Positions 8,655-16,827 are shown, counted from the stretch's first letter. The stretch is 40,681 nucleotides of DNA from Bacilli bacterium (GCA_028690575.1 JAQVAY010000003.1:1-40681), one strand, 5' to 3'. The notes: generated from the letters alone by a model not told the origin. Made by a program: numbers and translations.

Positions 8655-8882
8655 TTATTTATTTGCGTTATTCATGCTGTTCATGATTTCGCGAACTTGT
8701 TTCTCGCTTGGTTTTCGGCCCATTTGAGTTAACATGACACGAATCATTTTTTCATTCACTGGAGGGTTCTTTTTGAGCTCTCTTTTGAAAATGAATCGAG
8801 CAAGGAAGTATCCTGCTGCAACGCCACCGACTAATGCCACAACGAGGTAAATAACAAATAAGTATATTTGGACTTCCATCAT
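8655..8882 (-). CDS. yneF: YneF family (UPF0154) small membrane protein
   Basis: A 75-residue protein with one N-terminal transmembrane helix (about residues 5-29), then the conserved cytoplasmic part with NPPVNEKMIRVMLTQMGRKPSEKQV, which is diagnostic of YneF/UPF0154 in Bacilli and Mollicutes. Its function is unknown. Two consecutive ATG codons (8882, 8879) could serve as start. It begins 3 nt after efp and is cotranscribed with it. Confidence 0.88.
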   Translation of the reverse strand: MMEVQIYLFVIYLVVALVGGVAAGYFLARFIFKRELKKNPPVNEKMIRVMLTQMGRKPSEKQVREIMNSMNNANK

Positions 8883-8885
8883 AAA

Positions 8886-9443
8886 TTAAGCTCTCCCGTC
8901 GTAGCTTCCGTCATCTGTACGGACACTTACTACTTCACCTTCGTTGATAAAAAGTGGCACTCTAATCTTTAATCCAGTTTCAAGTGTGGCATCTTTCATC
9001 GCTTTATTGACGGTGTCTCCACGGACCGCTGGCTCGCAAGCGGTAATCTTTAACGCCACTTTGGCTGGTAAGTTAATACCAATGATTTCCCCTTCGTAAG
9101 AGCTGATTTCCACCATTTCATCGCCTTTAAGAAATTGTTTCTCCCATTCAAGACGGCTGTGTGGGATTTCGATTTGATCATAACTTTCTTGATCCATGAA
9201 GACTAAAAAGTCCCCAGTATCATACAAATATTGCATTTGGCGCTTATCAAGTCGAATGGTTTCAATCATATATCCACTGTTTCGAGAAATTTCAACGATT
9301 GCTCCACTTCTTAAATTCTTTACCTTAAGCTTAGCCACCATTTTTCTCATAGCGGTTTTGTTCAAAAGAATATCTTGAACTTGATAAATATTTCCTTCTT
9401 CTAGGAAGAAATTTCCTGGTCTTAATTCTGTTACATTTACCAT
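8886..9443 (-). CDS. efp: Elongation factor P with an atypical tip loop
   Basis: A 185-residue three-domain EF-P that relieves ribosome stalling at polyproline. Domain I starts ELRPGNFFLEEGNIYQV; the MQYLYDTGD and CEPAVRGDTVN segments are family signatures. The tip loop that normally reads PGKG, with the Lys/Arg at position 34 contacting the P-site tRNA, here reads KTAMRKM (29-35): Met32 aligns with the functional Lys and Arg33 follows. No modification enzyme gene is in the window. The weak AAAGGG before the ATG and an upstream TGCTATAAT suggest its own promoter in addition to read-through from the MBL gene. Confidence 0.93.
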   Translation of the reverse strand: MVNVTELRPGNFFLEEGNIYQVQDILLNKTAMRKMVAKLKVKNLRSGAIVEISRNSGYMIETIRLDKRQMQYLYDTGDFLVFMDQESYDQIEIPHSRLEWEKQFLKGDEMVEISSYEGEIIGINLPAKVALKITACEPAVRGDTVNKAMKDATLETGLKIRVPLFINEGEVVSVRTDDGSYDGRA

Positions 9444-9474
9444 AATGTTAACCCTTTCTTAAAAAATCTTAATT

Positions 9475-9495
9475 ATTATAGCAAATTATTGCTAT
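9475..9495 (-). promoter_or_regulatory. Extended -10 promoter element for efp, within a hairpin
   Basis: TGCTATAAT on the minus strand (9475-9483) is a consensus extended -10 about 32 nt before the efp ATG. It overlaps a 7-bp inverted repeat with a 4-nt loop (9478-9495) that spans the stop of the upstream MBL gene. The hairpin has no U-run and is unlikely to terminate. Confidence 0.45.
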
Positions 9496-10121
9496 TTAAT
9501 AAACGGATTTAGCTTCCGTTCAAAACCTATTGTTGTACTTAATCCGTGGCCCGGAAAAACTTTAGTCTCATCGGGAAGCGCAAAAAGCTTCGATAAAGAG
9601 TGTTTAATTTCTCTTCCGATGGAAGATGGCAAGTCGCTTCTACCAATGAAGCCACGAAACAATGTGTCTCCAGAAAATAATAAGTTACTCTTTGCTATAT
9701 AATAGCACACTGACCCCTTGGTGTGGAAAGGAGTGCCAATAACTTGAATTGGCTCCTCCAACAATTCAAGCACTTCTTGATCGCTGACAAGAATTGGTTT
9801 AGTTTGAACCACAAACTCGCAGTTGCTCATTATAGAACAATTGAGTCTTGTGTCTGTTAAGCCATCTTCGTCATCAAAGGAAACAAAGAGTGGAACGTTT
9901 AAAGTCTTTACTGTGTGATCAATTCCACGCATGTGATCGAAGTGAGAATGCGTTAGAAGAATGCCATGGCATACCAAATGATTTTTAGTGATGTAATTGA
10001 TTACACCATCATAATCGCATGATGGGTCGATAATAACGCAAGAAGAATTATTATCGATTGCAAGGTAGCAATTGGAAAATAAATCGTCTCTATCATTATA
10101 AAGAAAAGGCACAACTTTCAT
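9492..10121 (-). CDS. MBL-fold metallo-hydrolase, glyoxalase II-like (YqgX type)
   Basis: A 209-residue metallo-beta-lactamase-fold protein. The metal motif THSHFDH gives H58, H60, D62 and H63; further ligands are H132-equivalent (TPFHTKG), the Asp in FSGDTLFRG and the His in FPGHG near the C-terminus. The layout matches hydroxyacylglutathione-hydrolase-like enzymes such as Bacillus YqgX; thioester hydrolysis is likely but the substrate is unknown. The ATG has no Shine-Dalgarno sequence; a TATTAT lies 12 nt upstream, overlapping the rpmG terminator tail. Confidence 0.85.
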   Translation of the reverse strand: MKVVPFLYNDRDDLFSNCYLAIDNNSSCVIIDPSCDYDGVINYITKNHLVCHGILLTHSHFDHMRGIDHTVKTLNVPLFVSFDDEDGLTDTRLNCSIMSNCEFVVQTKPILVSDQEVLELLEEPIQVIGTPFHTKGSVCYYIAKSNLLFSGDTLFRGFIGRSDLPSSIGREIKHSLSKLFALPDETKVFPGHGLSTTIGFERKLNPFIK

Positions 10122-10137
10122 GAGTTTTTCTTAATAA

Positions 10138-10158
10138 TAAAAAATAGGCTGAGCCTAT
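10138..10158 (-). terminator. Terminator of rpmG
   Basis: A 6-bp perfect stem (ATAGGC / GCCTAT) with a 3-nt loop, followed on the minus strand by TTTTTTATTATT, starting 3 nt after the rpmG stop. Confidence 0.75.
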
Positions 10159-10161
10159 CTT

Positions 10162-10326
10162 TTATTTCTTTTTCTCGCGATGGAGTGTCATCTTTTTGCA
10201 CACTGGGCAATACTTTTTTAACTCCAAACGATCTGGTTTATGCTTTTTATTTTTGGATGTGAGATAGTTCTCTTCGCCACATTCATTGCATTTTAATGTC
10301 AATGAGATTCGATCATCTTTTGCCAT
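10162..10326 (-). CDS. rpmG: 50S ribosomal protein L33 (zinc-binding type)
   Basis: A 54-residue ORF starting [17 protein letters not shown] and CPVC form the two zinc knuckles, and [19 protein letters not shown] is the conserved core of L33. The four cysteines mark the zinc-binding (C+) paralogue. AAGGAGA lies 9 nt upstream of the ATG. It is a single-gene unit, divergent from ispG. Confidence 0.95.
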   Translation of the reverse strand: MAKDDRISLTLKCNECGEENYLTSKNKKHKPDRLELKKYCPVCKKMTLHREKKK

Positions 10327-10415
10327 ACTACTTGTCTCCTTAAAGTCGTTTTATATCTTATCATAGATAATAGGATATGCAAACATATTTTTAGACTATT
10401 GCATTACTAGTAATG

Positions 10416-10421
10416 TATAAT
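10416..10421 (+). promoter_or_regulatory. -10 box placing the ispG transcript start at its ATG
   Basis: TATAAT ends 6 nt before the ATG at 10428, so a start point 7 nt downstream of the box coincides with the A of that codon. No AG-rich ribosome site precedes either this ATG or the one at 10413. No good -35 hexamer is visible at 17 nt. Confidence 0.5.
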
Positions 10422-10427
10422 ATTGAC

Positions 10428-11480
10428 ATGAATTCTCGTATAGAAACTCGCAGTATCAAAATTGGTAACATCATTCTTGGCGGTCAGGACCACGTTTTAA
10501 TTCAATCGATGTGTAATGTCAAAACCGAGAAGGTTGATTTAGTGGTTAAGCAAATAAATGAATGTGCCGCTTTGGGTGCCGATTTAATGCGTGTTTCAGT
10601 TATGGACGCAGCCGATGCTAAAGCTATTTCTGAAATTAAAAAACATATAAATATACCTCTTGTTGCTGATATTCATTTTGACTATCGTCTAGCTTTACTA
10701 GCGATGGAAAATGGCGCTGATAAAATCAGAATTAATCCTGGAAACATCGGATCTTTAGATAATGTTAAAAAAGTTGTCGACATGGCAAAAGAAAAACACA
10801 TTCCAATCCGAATTGGAGTAAACTCTGGTTCTTTAGATAAAACCATCCATGATTATTCACATCAATACTCTGGAGTTGATTTGGTTAATTCAGCGAAAAA
10901 GCATGTCGAGATTTTAGAGAGTCTTGACTTCTATGATATTGTAATCTCGCTAAAGGGATCAAATGTTCGAGAAACCATTGCCGCCAATCACTTAGCGGCC
11001 AAAACTTTTCCTTATCCTCTTCACCTTGGAATAACTGAGGCGGGATATAAAGACCTTTCCCTTATCCGCAGTTCCGCTGGATTATCACCACTTTTGTTGG
11101 ACGGGATTGGCGATACAATTCGTATTTCTATTTCTGGAGATCCTCGCGATGAAATTATCGCAGCCAAAAGATTACTACACGACTTGGATTTATATCCTAA
11201 TTACCCCACACTTGTCGCGTGTCCCACTTGTGGAAGAACGCAAGTAGATGTCTTAAAGTTAGCAGAAAAAGTCATGGAATACCTTGAAAAAGTGAACAAA
11301 CCAATTCATGTCGCAGTTATGGGATGTGTGGTGAACGGACCGGGTGAAGCTAAAAACGCTGATATTGGAATAGCCGGTGGAAACCACGAATATGTTATCT
11401 TTAAAAAAGATAAGGTCATAAAAAAGGTCCCAGAAGGACTAGCTTTTGAAACTCTTGTTTCTGAAATAGAAAAGATGTAA
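10428..11480 (+). CDS. ispG: 4-hydroxy-3-methylbut-2-en-1-yl diphosphate synthase (IspG/GcpE)
   Basis: A 350-residue MEP-pathway enzyme that reductively converts MEcPP to HMBPP. An N-terminal TIM barrel begins TRSIKIGNIILGG; the C-terminal domain carries the [4Fe-4S] cysteines in CPTCGRT and MGCVVNGPGEAK, with the conserved Glu of the last motif. The frame also opens at an ATG at 10413, but homologues begin about 6-8 residues before TRxxK, and 10413 sits inside the -10 region, so 10428 is preferred. With ispH in this window it supports the MEP route rather than mevalonate. Confidence 0.95.
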   Translation: MNSRIETRSIKIGNIILGGQDHVLIQSMCNVKTEKVDLVVKQINECAALGADLMRVSVMDAADAKAISEIKKHINIPLVADIHFDYRLALLAMENGADKIRINPGNIGSLDNVKKVVDMAKEKHIPIRIGVNSGSLDKTIHDYSHQYSGVDLVNSAKKHVEILESLDFYDIVISLKGSNVRETIAANHLAAKTFPYPLHLGITEAGYKDLSLIRSSAGLSPLLLDGIGDTIRISISGDPRDEIIAAKRLLHDLDLYPNYPTLVACPTCGRTQVDVLKLAEKVMEYLEKVNKPIHVAVMGCVVNGPGEAKNADIGIAGGNHEYVIFKKDKVIKKVPEGLAFETLVSEIEKM

Positions 11481-11486
11481 TTAAAG

Positions 11487-12275
11487 ATGATAATTATTGA
11501 ACGCACTACTGCAGTAGTCGATAAAACAATCAGAGATCTGCAACGAGTTTCCTTTTGGATTGCAATTGTTGTTCAGGTAATTTTTTTATGTCTTTATGGA
11601 CTAAGAATTTACACTAATTTAAACCACATCGTTTATCTTATTATTTACAGCTTTTTAACAGTAATGTCACTATTTGGTTTTATTTTCTACTTAGCAACAT
11701 ACCAAATAAAAAAAGATAAAAAGGTGTTAGGAACAAAACAAGGAATCAAAATTTTAAAATACTTTGCTAATGCAATTATGATTATTGTCGTAATAGTTGA
11801 ATTTGTTCAACGTAAGCCCAGTGATTTGGATATTATTATTGCAGCTTTATCTATTGTTTTCTTTCTCATTCAAATTGTATTTGAACTAGTTCGCATGGCC
11901 TACAATAGATATTCCAATTTGCTCATGACCGCCTTAGGCATGGATTTTGCAAAATTTGGAATGTTAGCCGATCCAAAGAGTTACATACTTTCGAAGCTTG
12001 ATAATCCTCTCGAAAAGATTTCTAATAAGATAACCGGCGTTAAAACAGAGAAAAAAGAACTTACAAAAACCGAACAGTATGTCGAACAACTCACTAATGA
12101 ATATAAAGATCAAAAGAAAGTGGTTAAAAAAGCAAAATTGGACAAAGAAAAACAGAAAATAAAAGAGCATTCTAAGATTATATTTGGTGTTTTCAAAAAG
12201 AAAAAACGGAAGGAATCAGTTCTCCCAAAGGATGATAAATCTATCAAACAAATAACAAAAAATAAATCCTCTTAA
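11487..12275 (+). CDS. Unknown four-helix membrane protein with Lys-rich tail
   Basis: I do not recognise this 262-residue protein. It has four predicted transmembrane helices (about 22-42, 47-71, 89-107, 114-137) arranged as two hairpins, then a ~120-residue cytoplasmic tail very rich in Lys and Glu (KKVVKKAKLDKEKQKIKE and similar) that may be coiled coil or bind nucleic acid or anionic lipid. It starts 6 nt after the ispG stop and ends just before a terminator, so it is cotranscribed with ispG. No catalytic motif is visible. Confidence 0.75.
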   Translation: MIIIERTTAVVDKTIRDLQRVSFWIAIVVQVIFLCLYGLRIYTNLNHIVYLIIYSFLTVMSLFGFIFYLATYQIKKDKKVLGTKQGIKILKYFANAIMIIVVIVEFVQRKPSDLDIIIAALSIVFFLIQIVFELVRMAYNRYSNLLMTALGMDFAKFGMLADPKSYILSKLDNPLEKISNKITGVKTEKKELTKTEQYVEQLTNEYKDQKKVVKKAKLDKEKQKIKEHSKIIFGVFKKKKRKESVLPKDDKSIKQITKNKSS

Positions 12276-12276
12276 T

Positions 12277-12307
12277 AAAACCACCGATATTCGATGGTTT
12301 TATTTTT
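12277..12307 (+). terminator. Terminator of the ispG operon, possibly bidirectional
   Basis: An 11-bp stem with one C-A mismatch (AAAACCACCGA with TCGATGGTTTT), a 3-nt loop, then TATTTTT. The stem-embedded A and T runs let it also work for nfo on the other strand. A second, AT-only 8-bp hairpin follows at 12305-12323. Confidence 0.8.
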
Positions 12308-12350
12308 AATACTATGTATTAAAGTATTGAGAATTAAGTATGTAGATTAT

Positions 12351-13241
12351 TTAATTAAACACTGATTTCCAACCCTCGACAAACATACCTTCTCTGAGCA
12401 TTTTAATCTCTTCTTTATAAGGTGGTTTTTCGTTGATGTATGGGGTTTCAAGAATCTTGGGCACATTAGCCAATAAAGGATGATGGACATAAGCGTTCAG
12501 GGTTTTGAATCCAATAGTTCCATAACCAATATTTTCATGGCGATCCTTGTGAGCGCCTTTTTCATTTTTGCTGTCATTTAAATGGACGACAAGTAGTCGG
12601 TCTAATCCGATGATATCATCAAATTTTTGCAGAATATTATCAATATCGTGCACATCGTAACCAGCATCGTTTAGGTGACATGTATCGAGGCAAACTCCAA
12701 GGCGGTCGGAATGTTTACTCCCCATAATCACTTGATTGATTTGTTCAAAGGTGATTCCGATTTCGGTGCCTTTACCCGCCATAGTCTCCAGGGCAATTTT
12801 GACTTTAGTGTCATCATGATCAAGAATTTCATCAAGCGCATCAATTAAGGCCGATATAGCCACTTCATTTCCTTGGCTGACATGCGCACCGGGATGCAAA
12901 ACAATAATCGAAGCGTGAAAAGCACTCGTTCTTCTGATTTCATTTAATAATATTTCTTTTGAACTCTGATATAATTCAGGACGGCTTCGATTAGCTAAAT
13001 TAATAATATAAGGAGCGTGGACAACAATCTTAGATTCATCTAATCCAGCTTTTTTAATTAAGGCATACCCTTCTTCAATTTTTAATTCTTTTAGGGGCTT
13101 ACGATAGCTGTTTTGTGGAGCGCCAGTATAAAACATGAAAGCATTGGCTCCATAGCTCAGTGTTTCTTGAACTGATCCTAAATAAAAATCGGGAGCGGCC
13201 ATCGAAACATGGGAACCGATTAAGATATCTTCATTTTTCAT
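12351..13241 (-). CDS. nfo: Endonuclease IV (AP endonuclease)
   Basis: A 296-residue Nfo-family TIM-barrel enzyme that cuts 5' of abasic sites in base-excision repair. Signature motifs present: GSHVSM at the N-terminus, ETMAGKGTEIG, CLDTCHLNDAGYDV and HLNDSKNEKGAHKDRHENIGYG, which supply the trinuclear zinc ligands. AGGAGG lies 7-8 nt before the ATG. It is divergent from ispH across a 56-bp gap that holds a 14-bp palindrome. Confidence 0.95.
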   Translation of the reverse strand: MKNEDILIGSHVSMAAPDFYLGSVQETLSYGANAFMFYTGAPQNSYRKPLKELKIEEGYALIKKAGLDESKIVVHAPYIINLANRSRPELYQSSKEILLNEIRRTSAFHASIIVLHPGAHVSQGNEVAISALIDALDEILDHDDTKVKIALETMAGKGTEIGITFEQINQVIMGSKHSDRLGVCLDTCHLNDAGYDVHDIDNILQKFDDIIGLDRLLVVHLNDSKNEKGAHKDRHENIGYGTIGFKTLNAYVHHPLLANVPKILETPYINEKPPYKEEIKMLREGMFVEGWKSVFN

Positions 13242-13256
13242 ATAAAATCCTCCTAG

Positions 13257-13270
13257 TTATGTTAACATAA
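13257..13270. promoter_or_regulatory. 14-bp perfect palindrome between nfo and ispH
   Basis: TTATGTTAACATAA reads the same on both strands and lies 15 nt from the nfo ATG and 27 nt from the ispH ATG. The position suits an operator for the divergent pair, but no regulator is known. Confidence 0.4.
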
Positions 13271-13280
13271 ATAGGAATTA

Positions 13281-13301
13281 ATGAGTGTAGAAACGCTATG
13301 A
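13281..13301 (+). other. Possible 6-codon leader ORF coupled to ispH
   Basis: ATG-led frame encoding MSVETL, with AGGA 4 nt upstream; its TGA overlaps the ispH ATG as ATGA. The ispH start itself has no good Shine-Dalgarno sequence. Could be chance. Confidence 0.3.
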
Positions 13302-14152
13302 AAATTACCATTCTTGAACCGAGAGGATATTGCGCCGGAGTCAATCAAGCAATTGAAATGGCTTTAACAGCGAGAAAAAATCATCCTCTTTTAATGGTCA
13401 ATGTTTTAGGAATGTTAGTGCATAATTCTTATGTCATTGCTTTTTTAAAGCAACACGACATTGGATTAATCAAAAACATCCATGAGGCTCCCAACGGAAG
13501 TGCCATTATCTTTACTGCTCATGGGCATGAGAATAAAGATGAGCAAATCGCAAAAGAAAAAAATTTAGTTATATATGATGCAATCTGTCCTTTAGTAAAA
13601 AAGAATCTTGCAACTATCGCCAAAGAAAAAGAAAACCACCACCAGGTGATTTATATTGGCTATCCTTCTCATCCCGAGACATTAGCGGCTATTTCTAGTA
13701 ACACAAATGTTTATTTGTATTCAATTGGTCAAACCTTTGACTACAATGTTATCTCTGATGCGTCACCGCTTATTATCAATCAAACGACATTGAATATTCT
13801 TTCTTTGGAAAATATACATCAAGATATTAAAAATCACCTTCCGAAAGCTCGATTACAAGATGAAATTTGCCGAGCAACGAGAAATAGACAAGAAGCCCTT
13901 CTTCAGCTTGAAGAAGATGTCGATGCCATTATTGTTGTGGGAAGTGAAAAATCGAGCAACGCCAAAAGACTGTATGAAATTGCCCAATCAGTCCATCCTC
14001 AGGTTGATGCTTTTCTAATTGAAAGTGCAACCGAACTCCCAAAAGAAATTCTAAAGACTAAAAGACACATTGTAATATCGAGTAGCGCTAGCGCTCCTCT
14101 ATCACTTATCGAAGAAATTAGTAACGAGCTAGTAAATCTTAAACAACTTTAG
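13298..14152 (+). CDS. ispH: 4-hydroxy-3-methylbut-2-enyl diphosphate reductase (IspH/LytB)
   Basis: A 284-residue iron-sulfur enzyme producing IPP and DMAPP, the last MEP-pathway step. The three cluster cysteines are C12 (PRGYCAGV), C97 (DAICPLV) and C191 (EICRATRNRQ); the catalytic Glu is E127 (HPETLA), with His residues in AHGH and VHNSYV. SSNAKRL is the C-terminal substrate-binding motif. The first Cys sits within 12 residues of the ATG, as in the family, which fixes the start. Its last 14 nt overlap the convergent nif3-like gene. Confidence 0.95.
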   Translation: MKITILEPRGYCAGVNQAIEMALTARKNHPLLMVNVLGMLVHNSYVIAFLKQHDIGLIKNIHEAPNGSAIIFTAHGHENKDEQIAKEKNLVIYDAICPLVKKNLATIAKEKENHHQVIYIGYPSHPETLAAISSNTNVYLYSIGQTFDYNVISDASPLIINQTTLNILSLENIHQDIKNHLPKARLQDEICRATRNRQEALLQLEEDVDAIIVVGSEKSSNAKRLYEIAQSVHPQVDAFLIESATELPKEILKTKRHIVISSSASAPLSLIEEISNELVNLKQL

Positions 14153-14903
14153 GCAAACGCTCGTGATCAAAAGATTGAATTATTAAATCTTTATCGATAC
14201 TCAGTAGGTATTTTTCCATTTTTGGCATGAAAATTTTTTCGATTTCGTGTGGTAGGTCGAGATAATTGAACTTAGCGTTAACAATATCGCGTCGAACATG
14301 ATGAGGAGCATCTCCCGATATATAAATATCGCATTCCTCTTTTTTTGCTACTTCCCAGTCCCGGCTTCCGCCACCACCGATGATGCCAATTTTTTTGATA
14401 AATGGCCTACCTTCATGTATTAATAAACCATAATTGACGTCGAGATGATGTTTTGCGTAATCAGCAAAGGAAAATACATCAGTATCTTCTTTTAAATAGC
14501 CTATTCTCATCATTGGATTGAGTAGAGGGGTGTAGACATCTTCTAAATGCAATGCTTCGCATAAAGCATCGTTCATTCCTCCCTCTCCAGCATCAAAGTT
14601 CGTGTGAAAACTATAAACAGGAATCCCTAATTTATCAATTTCTTCACAGAGCAGTTTTTTACTTTCATCATTTTTAAAAACGCGAAATTTCGTTCCAAAA
14701 ATAAATGGATGATGAGTAATGACAAGATCGGGATGAAATTGTTTGACCTTAGGAAGTATTTCCCAGTCTAAATCGAGGCAGAGAAGAACTTTCTTAATAT
14801 CATCTGGCATTTTTCCAGTCATCAAACCGACTCGATCAAATGATTCAGCGAGTCGCTTAGGGAAGCGCTTAGCCATCAAGCGGAGAAACGATTTTGTTTT
14901 CAT
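14139..14903 (-). CDS. Nif3-like dinuclear metal center protein (YqfO family)
   Basis: A 254-residue NIF3/DUF34 protein, shorter than Bacillus YqfO because the inserted middle domain is absent. Metal-ligand motifs: THHPFIFG, FHTNFDAGEGGMND and GDAPHH with a later conserved Glu (HEIEK). Often annotated as GTP cyclohydrolase I type 2, but the true function is unsettled. It begins 1 nt after the trmK stop; the trmK-nif3 pair is conserved in Bacillota. It ends inside the convergent ispH gene with no terminator between them. Confidence 0.9.
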   Translation of the reverse strand: MKTKSFLRLMAKRFPKRLAESFDRVGLMTGKMPDDIKKVLLCLDLDWEILPKVKQFHPDLVITHHPFIFGTKFRVFKNDESKKLLCEEIDKLGIPVYSFHTNFDAGEGGMNDALCEALHLEDVYTPLLNPMMRIGYLKEDTDVFSFADYAKHHLDVNYGLLIHEGRPFIKKIGIIGGGGSRDWEVAKKEECDIYISGDAPHHVRRDIVNAKFNYLDLPHEIEKIFMPKMEKYLLSIDKDLIIQSFDHERLPKVV

Positions 14904-14904
14904 G

Positions 14905-15567
14905 CTAAATTACTCCCATAATTTTTTCTTTTTCTTTTTGCAACTCAACTAGCCGACTGGGTGGAATATTTTTCTTTTTTAAGATGTTTTCTATCTCGCT
15001 AATTCGGGAGATATATTTCTCTTTAAATATTGATGTTTTTTCAACTCTAAGTATCGGTCCAAAGGTTAAATCTTCCTCGCTATAAAAAGCGATATCAGAA
15101 CGAATAAAACGGATAATTTCATAATAGATATTTTCTTCTTTTATCATTCTCTCATCAGCGATGATAAAACCGATTTTTGTTAAATAATCTCGCACTTCTT
15201 TAATTTGGCTATGGGCATCAATAATGATGGTTTGAACTTTTTCTAATTTGCGGGGGTAATCTTTCAAAATTTTAATGATTGTTTCTCCTCCCATTCCAGC
15301 AATTATAACGGTATTAACGCAGCTGGGAAGGTCAGAAATTCCATCGGAAAATAAGGGCACAATAATTTCCTCAAGTTTTTCTTTTGTCAAAGCTTTAACT
15401 AATCGGTTATAAGGACCCTTCTTATTTTCAATCGCATAGCCGTGGTTAACTTTTCCTGATTCATATAAAGCAATCATTAATTTACCATGATCGCTGCCGA
15501 TATCAGCCACCACGCTTACGGGGGTCATTTCAAGGATTGTTTCCAATCGAAGTGAAAGTTTTATCAT
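14905..15567 (-). CDS. trmK: tRNA (adenine(22)-N(1))-methyltransferase TrmK
   Basis: A 220-residue Rossmann-fold SAM methyltransferase of the TrmK family that makes m1A22 in tRNA. The SAM-binding [12 protein letters not shown] is near residues 18-29, followed by [21 protein letters not shown] is the family motif IV region. The C-terminal ~65 residues form the expected coiled-coil arm. The ATG overlaps the stop of the upstream sigma gene by 4 nt, with GGAGG upstream, showing translational coupling. Confidence 0.92.
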   Translation of the reverse strand: MIKLSLRLETILEMTPVSVVADIGSDHGKLMIALYESGKVNHGYAIENKKGPYNRLVKALTKEKLEEIIVPLFSDGISDLPSCVNTVIIAGMGGETIIKILKDYPRKLEKVQTIIIDAHSQIKEVRDYLTKIGFIIADERMIKEENIYYEIIRFIRSDIAFYSEEDLTFGPILRVEKTSIFKEKYISRISEIENILKKKNIPPSRLVELQKEKEKIMGVI

Positions 15568-16817
15568 AATGAACCTCCATGATAATCGTTATATTTATTA
15601 TTCTTTTGGTTTGCTCTCATTTTGCGGATTGCTTTCGCTTCAATTTGACGAATTCGCTCGCGAGTAACGCCAAATTCGTGTCCTACTTCTTCCAAAGTTC
15701 GTGGATGATTGTCATCTAGCCCATAACGTAGGCGAATGATTCTTTCTTCTTTTGGACTTAACGAGGATAAGATGGAATCTAGTTTTTCTCTAAGCTGATT
15801 TCTGGAAACATAATCGATAGGAGATTCGCTGGTTTTGTCTTCTAAAAAATCGCCCAAACGAGAGCCATCTTCATCACCGATGGGAAGTTCCATGGAAATG
15901 GTGTCCATGGTTAATCTTTGAGTCTCTAAAATCTCTTTTGAGGATAGAAATCCATTTAAAGCAATACTTATTTCTTCCGCAGTTGGCTCTCTACCATTTT
16001 CCTTGAGAAAAGTGGTTTTAGCTTTATTAATTTTATTCATTCTCTCAAAAATATGAACAGGTAAACGAATCGTACGTGCTTGATCGGCAATGGCACGTGA
16101 AATCGCTTGGCGAATCCACCATGTGGCGTAAGTCGAGAATTTAAATCCTTTGGTGTAGTCAAATTTCTCGACAGCCTTCATTAATCCGCAATTTCCTTCT
16201 TGAATTAAGTCGAGAAAAGCAATGCCTCGACCAAGATATTTTTTTGCGTTATTAACTACTAATCGTAGGTTATGGCTTACTAACTCATTTTTTGCCTCTT
16301 CATCACCACCAGCAATTCTCTTGGCGATAGCTAATTCTTGTTTGGTGTCTAAAAGAGGTAATTTAGCGGCATCACGTAAATATATGCGAACCGAATCGGT
16401 TGATTTTAGTTCATCGTTTTGATAGTCAGTGATTTGTTCAACGTCTTTAGCGATATCATCTGTATCGCTATCTTCGAGAATTAAATTTTCATCTTGCAAA
16501 TCAAAAATTTCTTCTTCGCTATCATCGACGACTTGGAAATTGGATAAGATGAATGTTGTCAATTTGTCGACATCATCTTCTTCTAAATGATGAGAAGCAA
16601 TAATATCATCAATTTGGCTTTGCAATATTTCACCTTTAGTCTGATATTTATCCATAATTCTTTGCTCAATGTCATGGAAATCTACGGATGGTTCAGAGGG
16701 TGAAGAAAAAGTATTTTCTTGACCAACAGGAATTTGACCAAGAATCTTTTCTTCAAGACTAGGATGCGGTCTTCCTCTTCTTTTCTTTATCGTTGGTAAA
16801 CTATCCTTATTATTCAC
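15564..16817 (-). CDS. Second primary-type sigma-70 factor (RpoD paralogue)
   Basis: A 417-residue sigma factor directly after rpoD. It has all group-1 parts: a basic KKRRGRP start, an acidic region 1.1 (about 45-105), region 1.2 ([11 protein letters not shown]), region 2 ([20 protein letters not shown] continues into ARTIR), region 3 and region 4.2 ([19 protein letters not shown]). DNA-contact helices 2.4 and 4.2 match RpoD almost exactly. It differs in region 2.2 ([15 protein letters not shown]), the finger (EDGSRLG) and the C-terminus, where the LRHPTRS motif is lost. The frame opens at 16976 inside rpoD, but the GTG at 16817, 7 nt after an AAGGA that overlaps the rpoD stop, is the better start; it aligns with the RpoD N-terminus. 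Confidence 0.9.
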   Translation of the reverse strand: MNNKDSLPTIKKRRGRPHPSLEEKILGQIPVGQENTFSSPSEPSVDFHDIEQRIMDKYQTKGEILQSQIDDIIASHHLEEDDVDKLTTFILSNFQVVDDSEEEIFDLQDENLILEDSDTDDIAKDVEQITDYQNDELKSTDSVRIYLRDAAKLPLLDTKQELAIAKRIAGGDEEAKNELVSHNLRLVVNNAKKYLGRGIAFLDLIQEGNCGLMKAVEKFDYTKGFKFSTYATWWIRQAISRAIADQARTIRLPVHIFERMNKINKAKTTFLKENGREPTAEEISIALNGFLSSKEILETQRLTMDTISMELPIGDEDGSRLGDFLEDKTSESPIDYVSRNQLREKLDSILSSLSPKEERIIRLRYGLDDNHPRTLEEVGHEFGVTRERIRQIEAKAIRKMRANQKNNKYNDYHGGSL

Positions 16818-16827
16818 ATCAATATCC

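Noticed and set aside
12305-12323. AT-only 8-bp hairpin as a separate terminator of nfo
   Set aside because: No GC in the stem apart from one pair and no clean U-run; the neighbouring 12277-12301 hairpin explains termination better.
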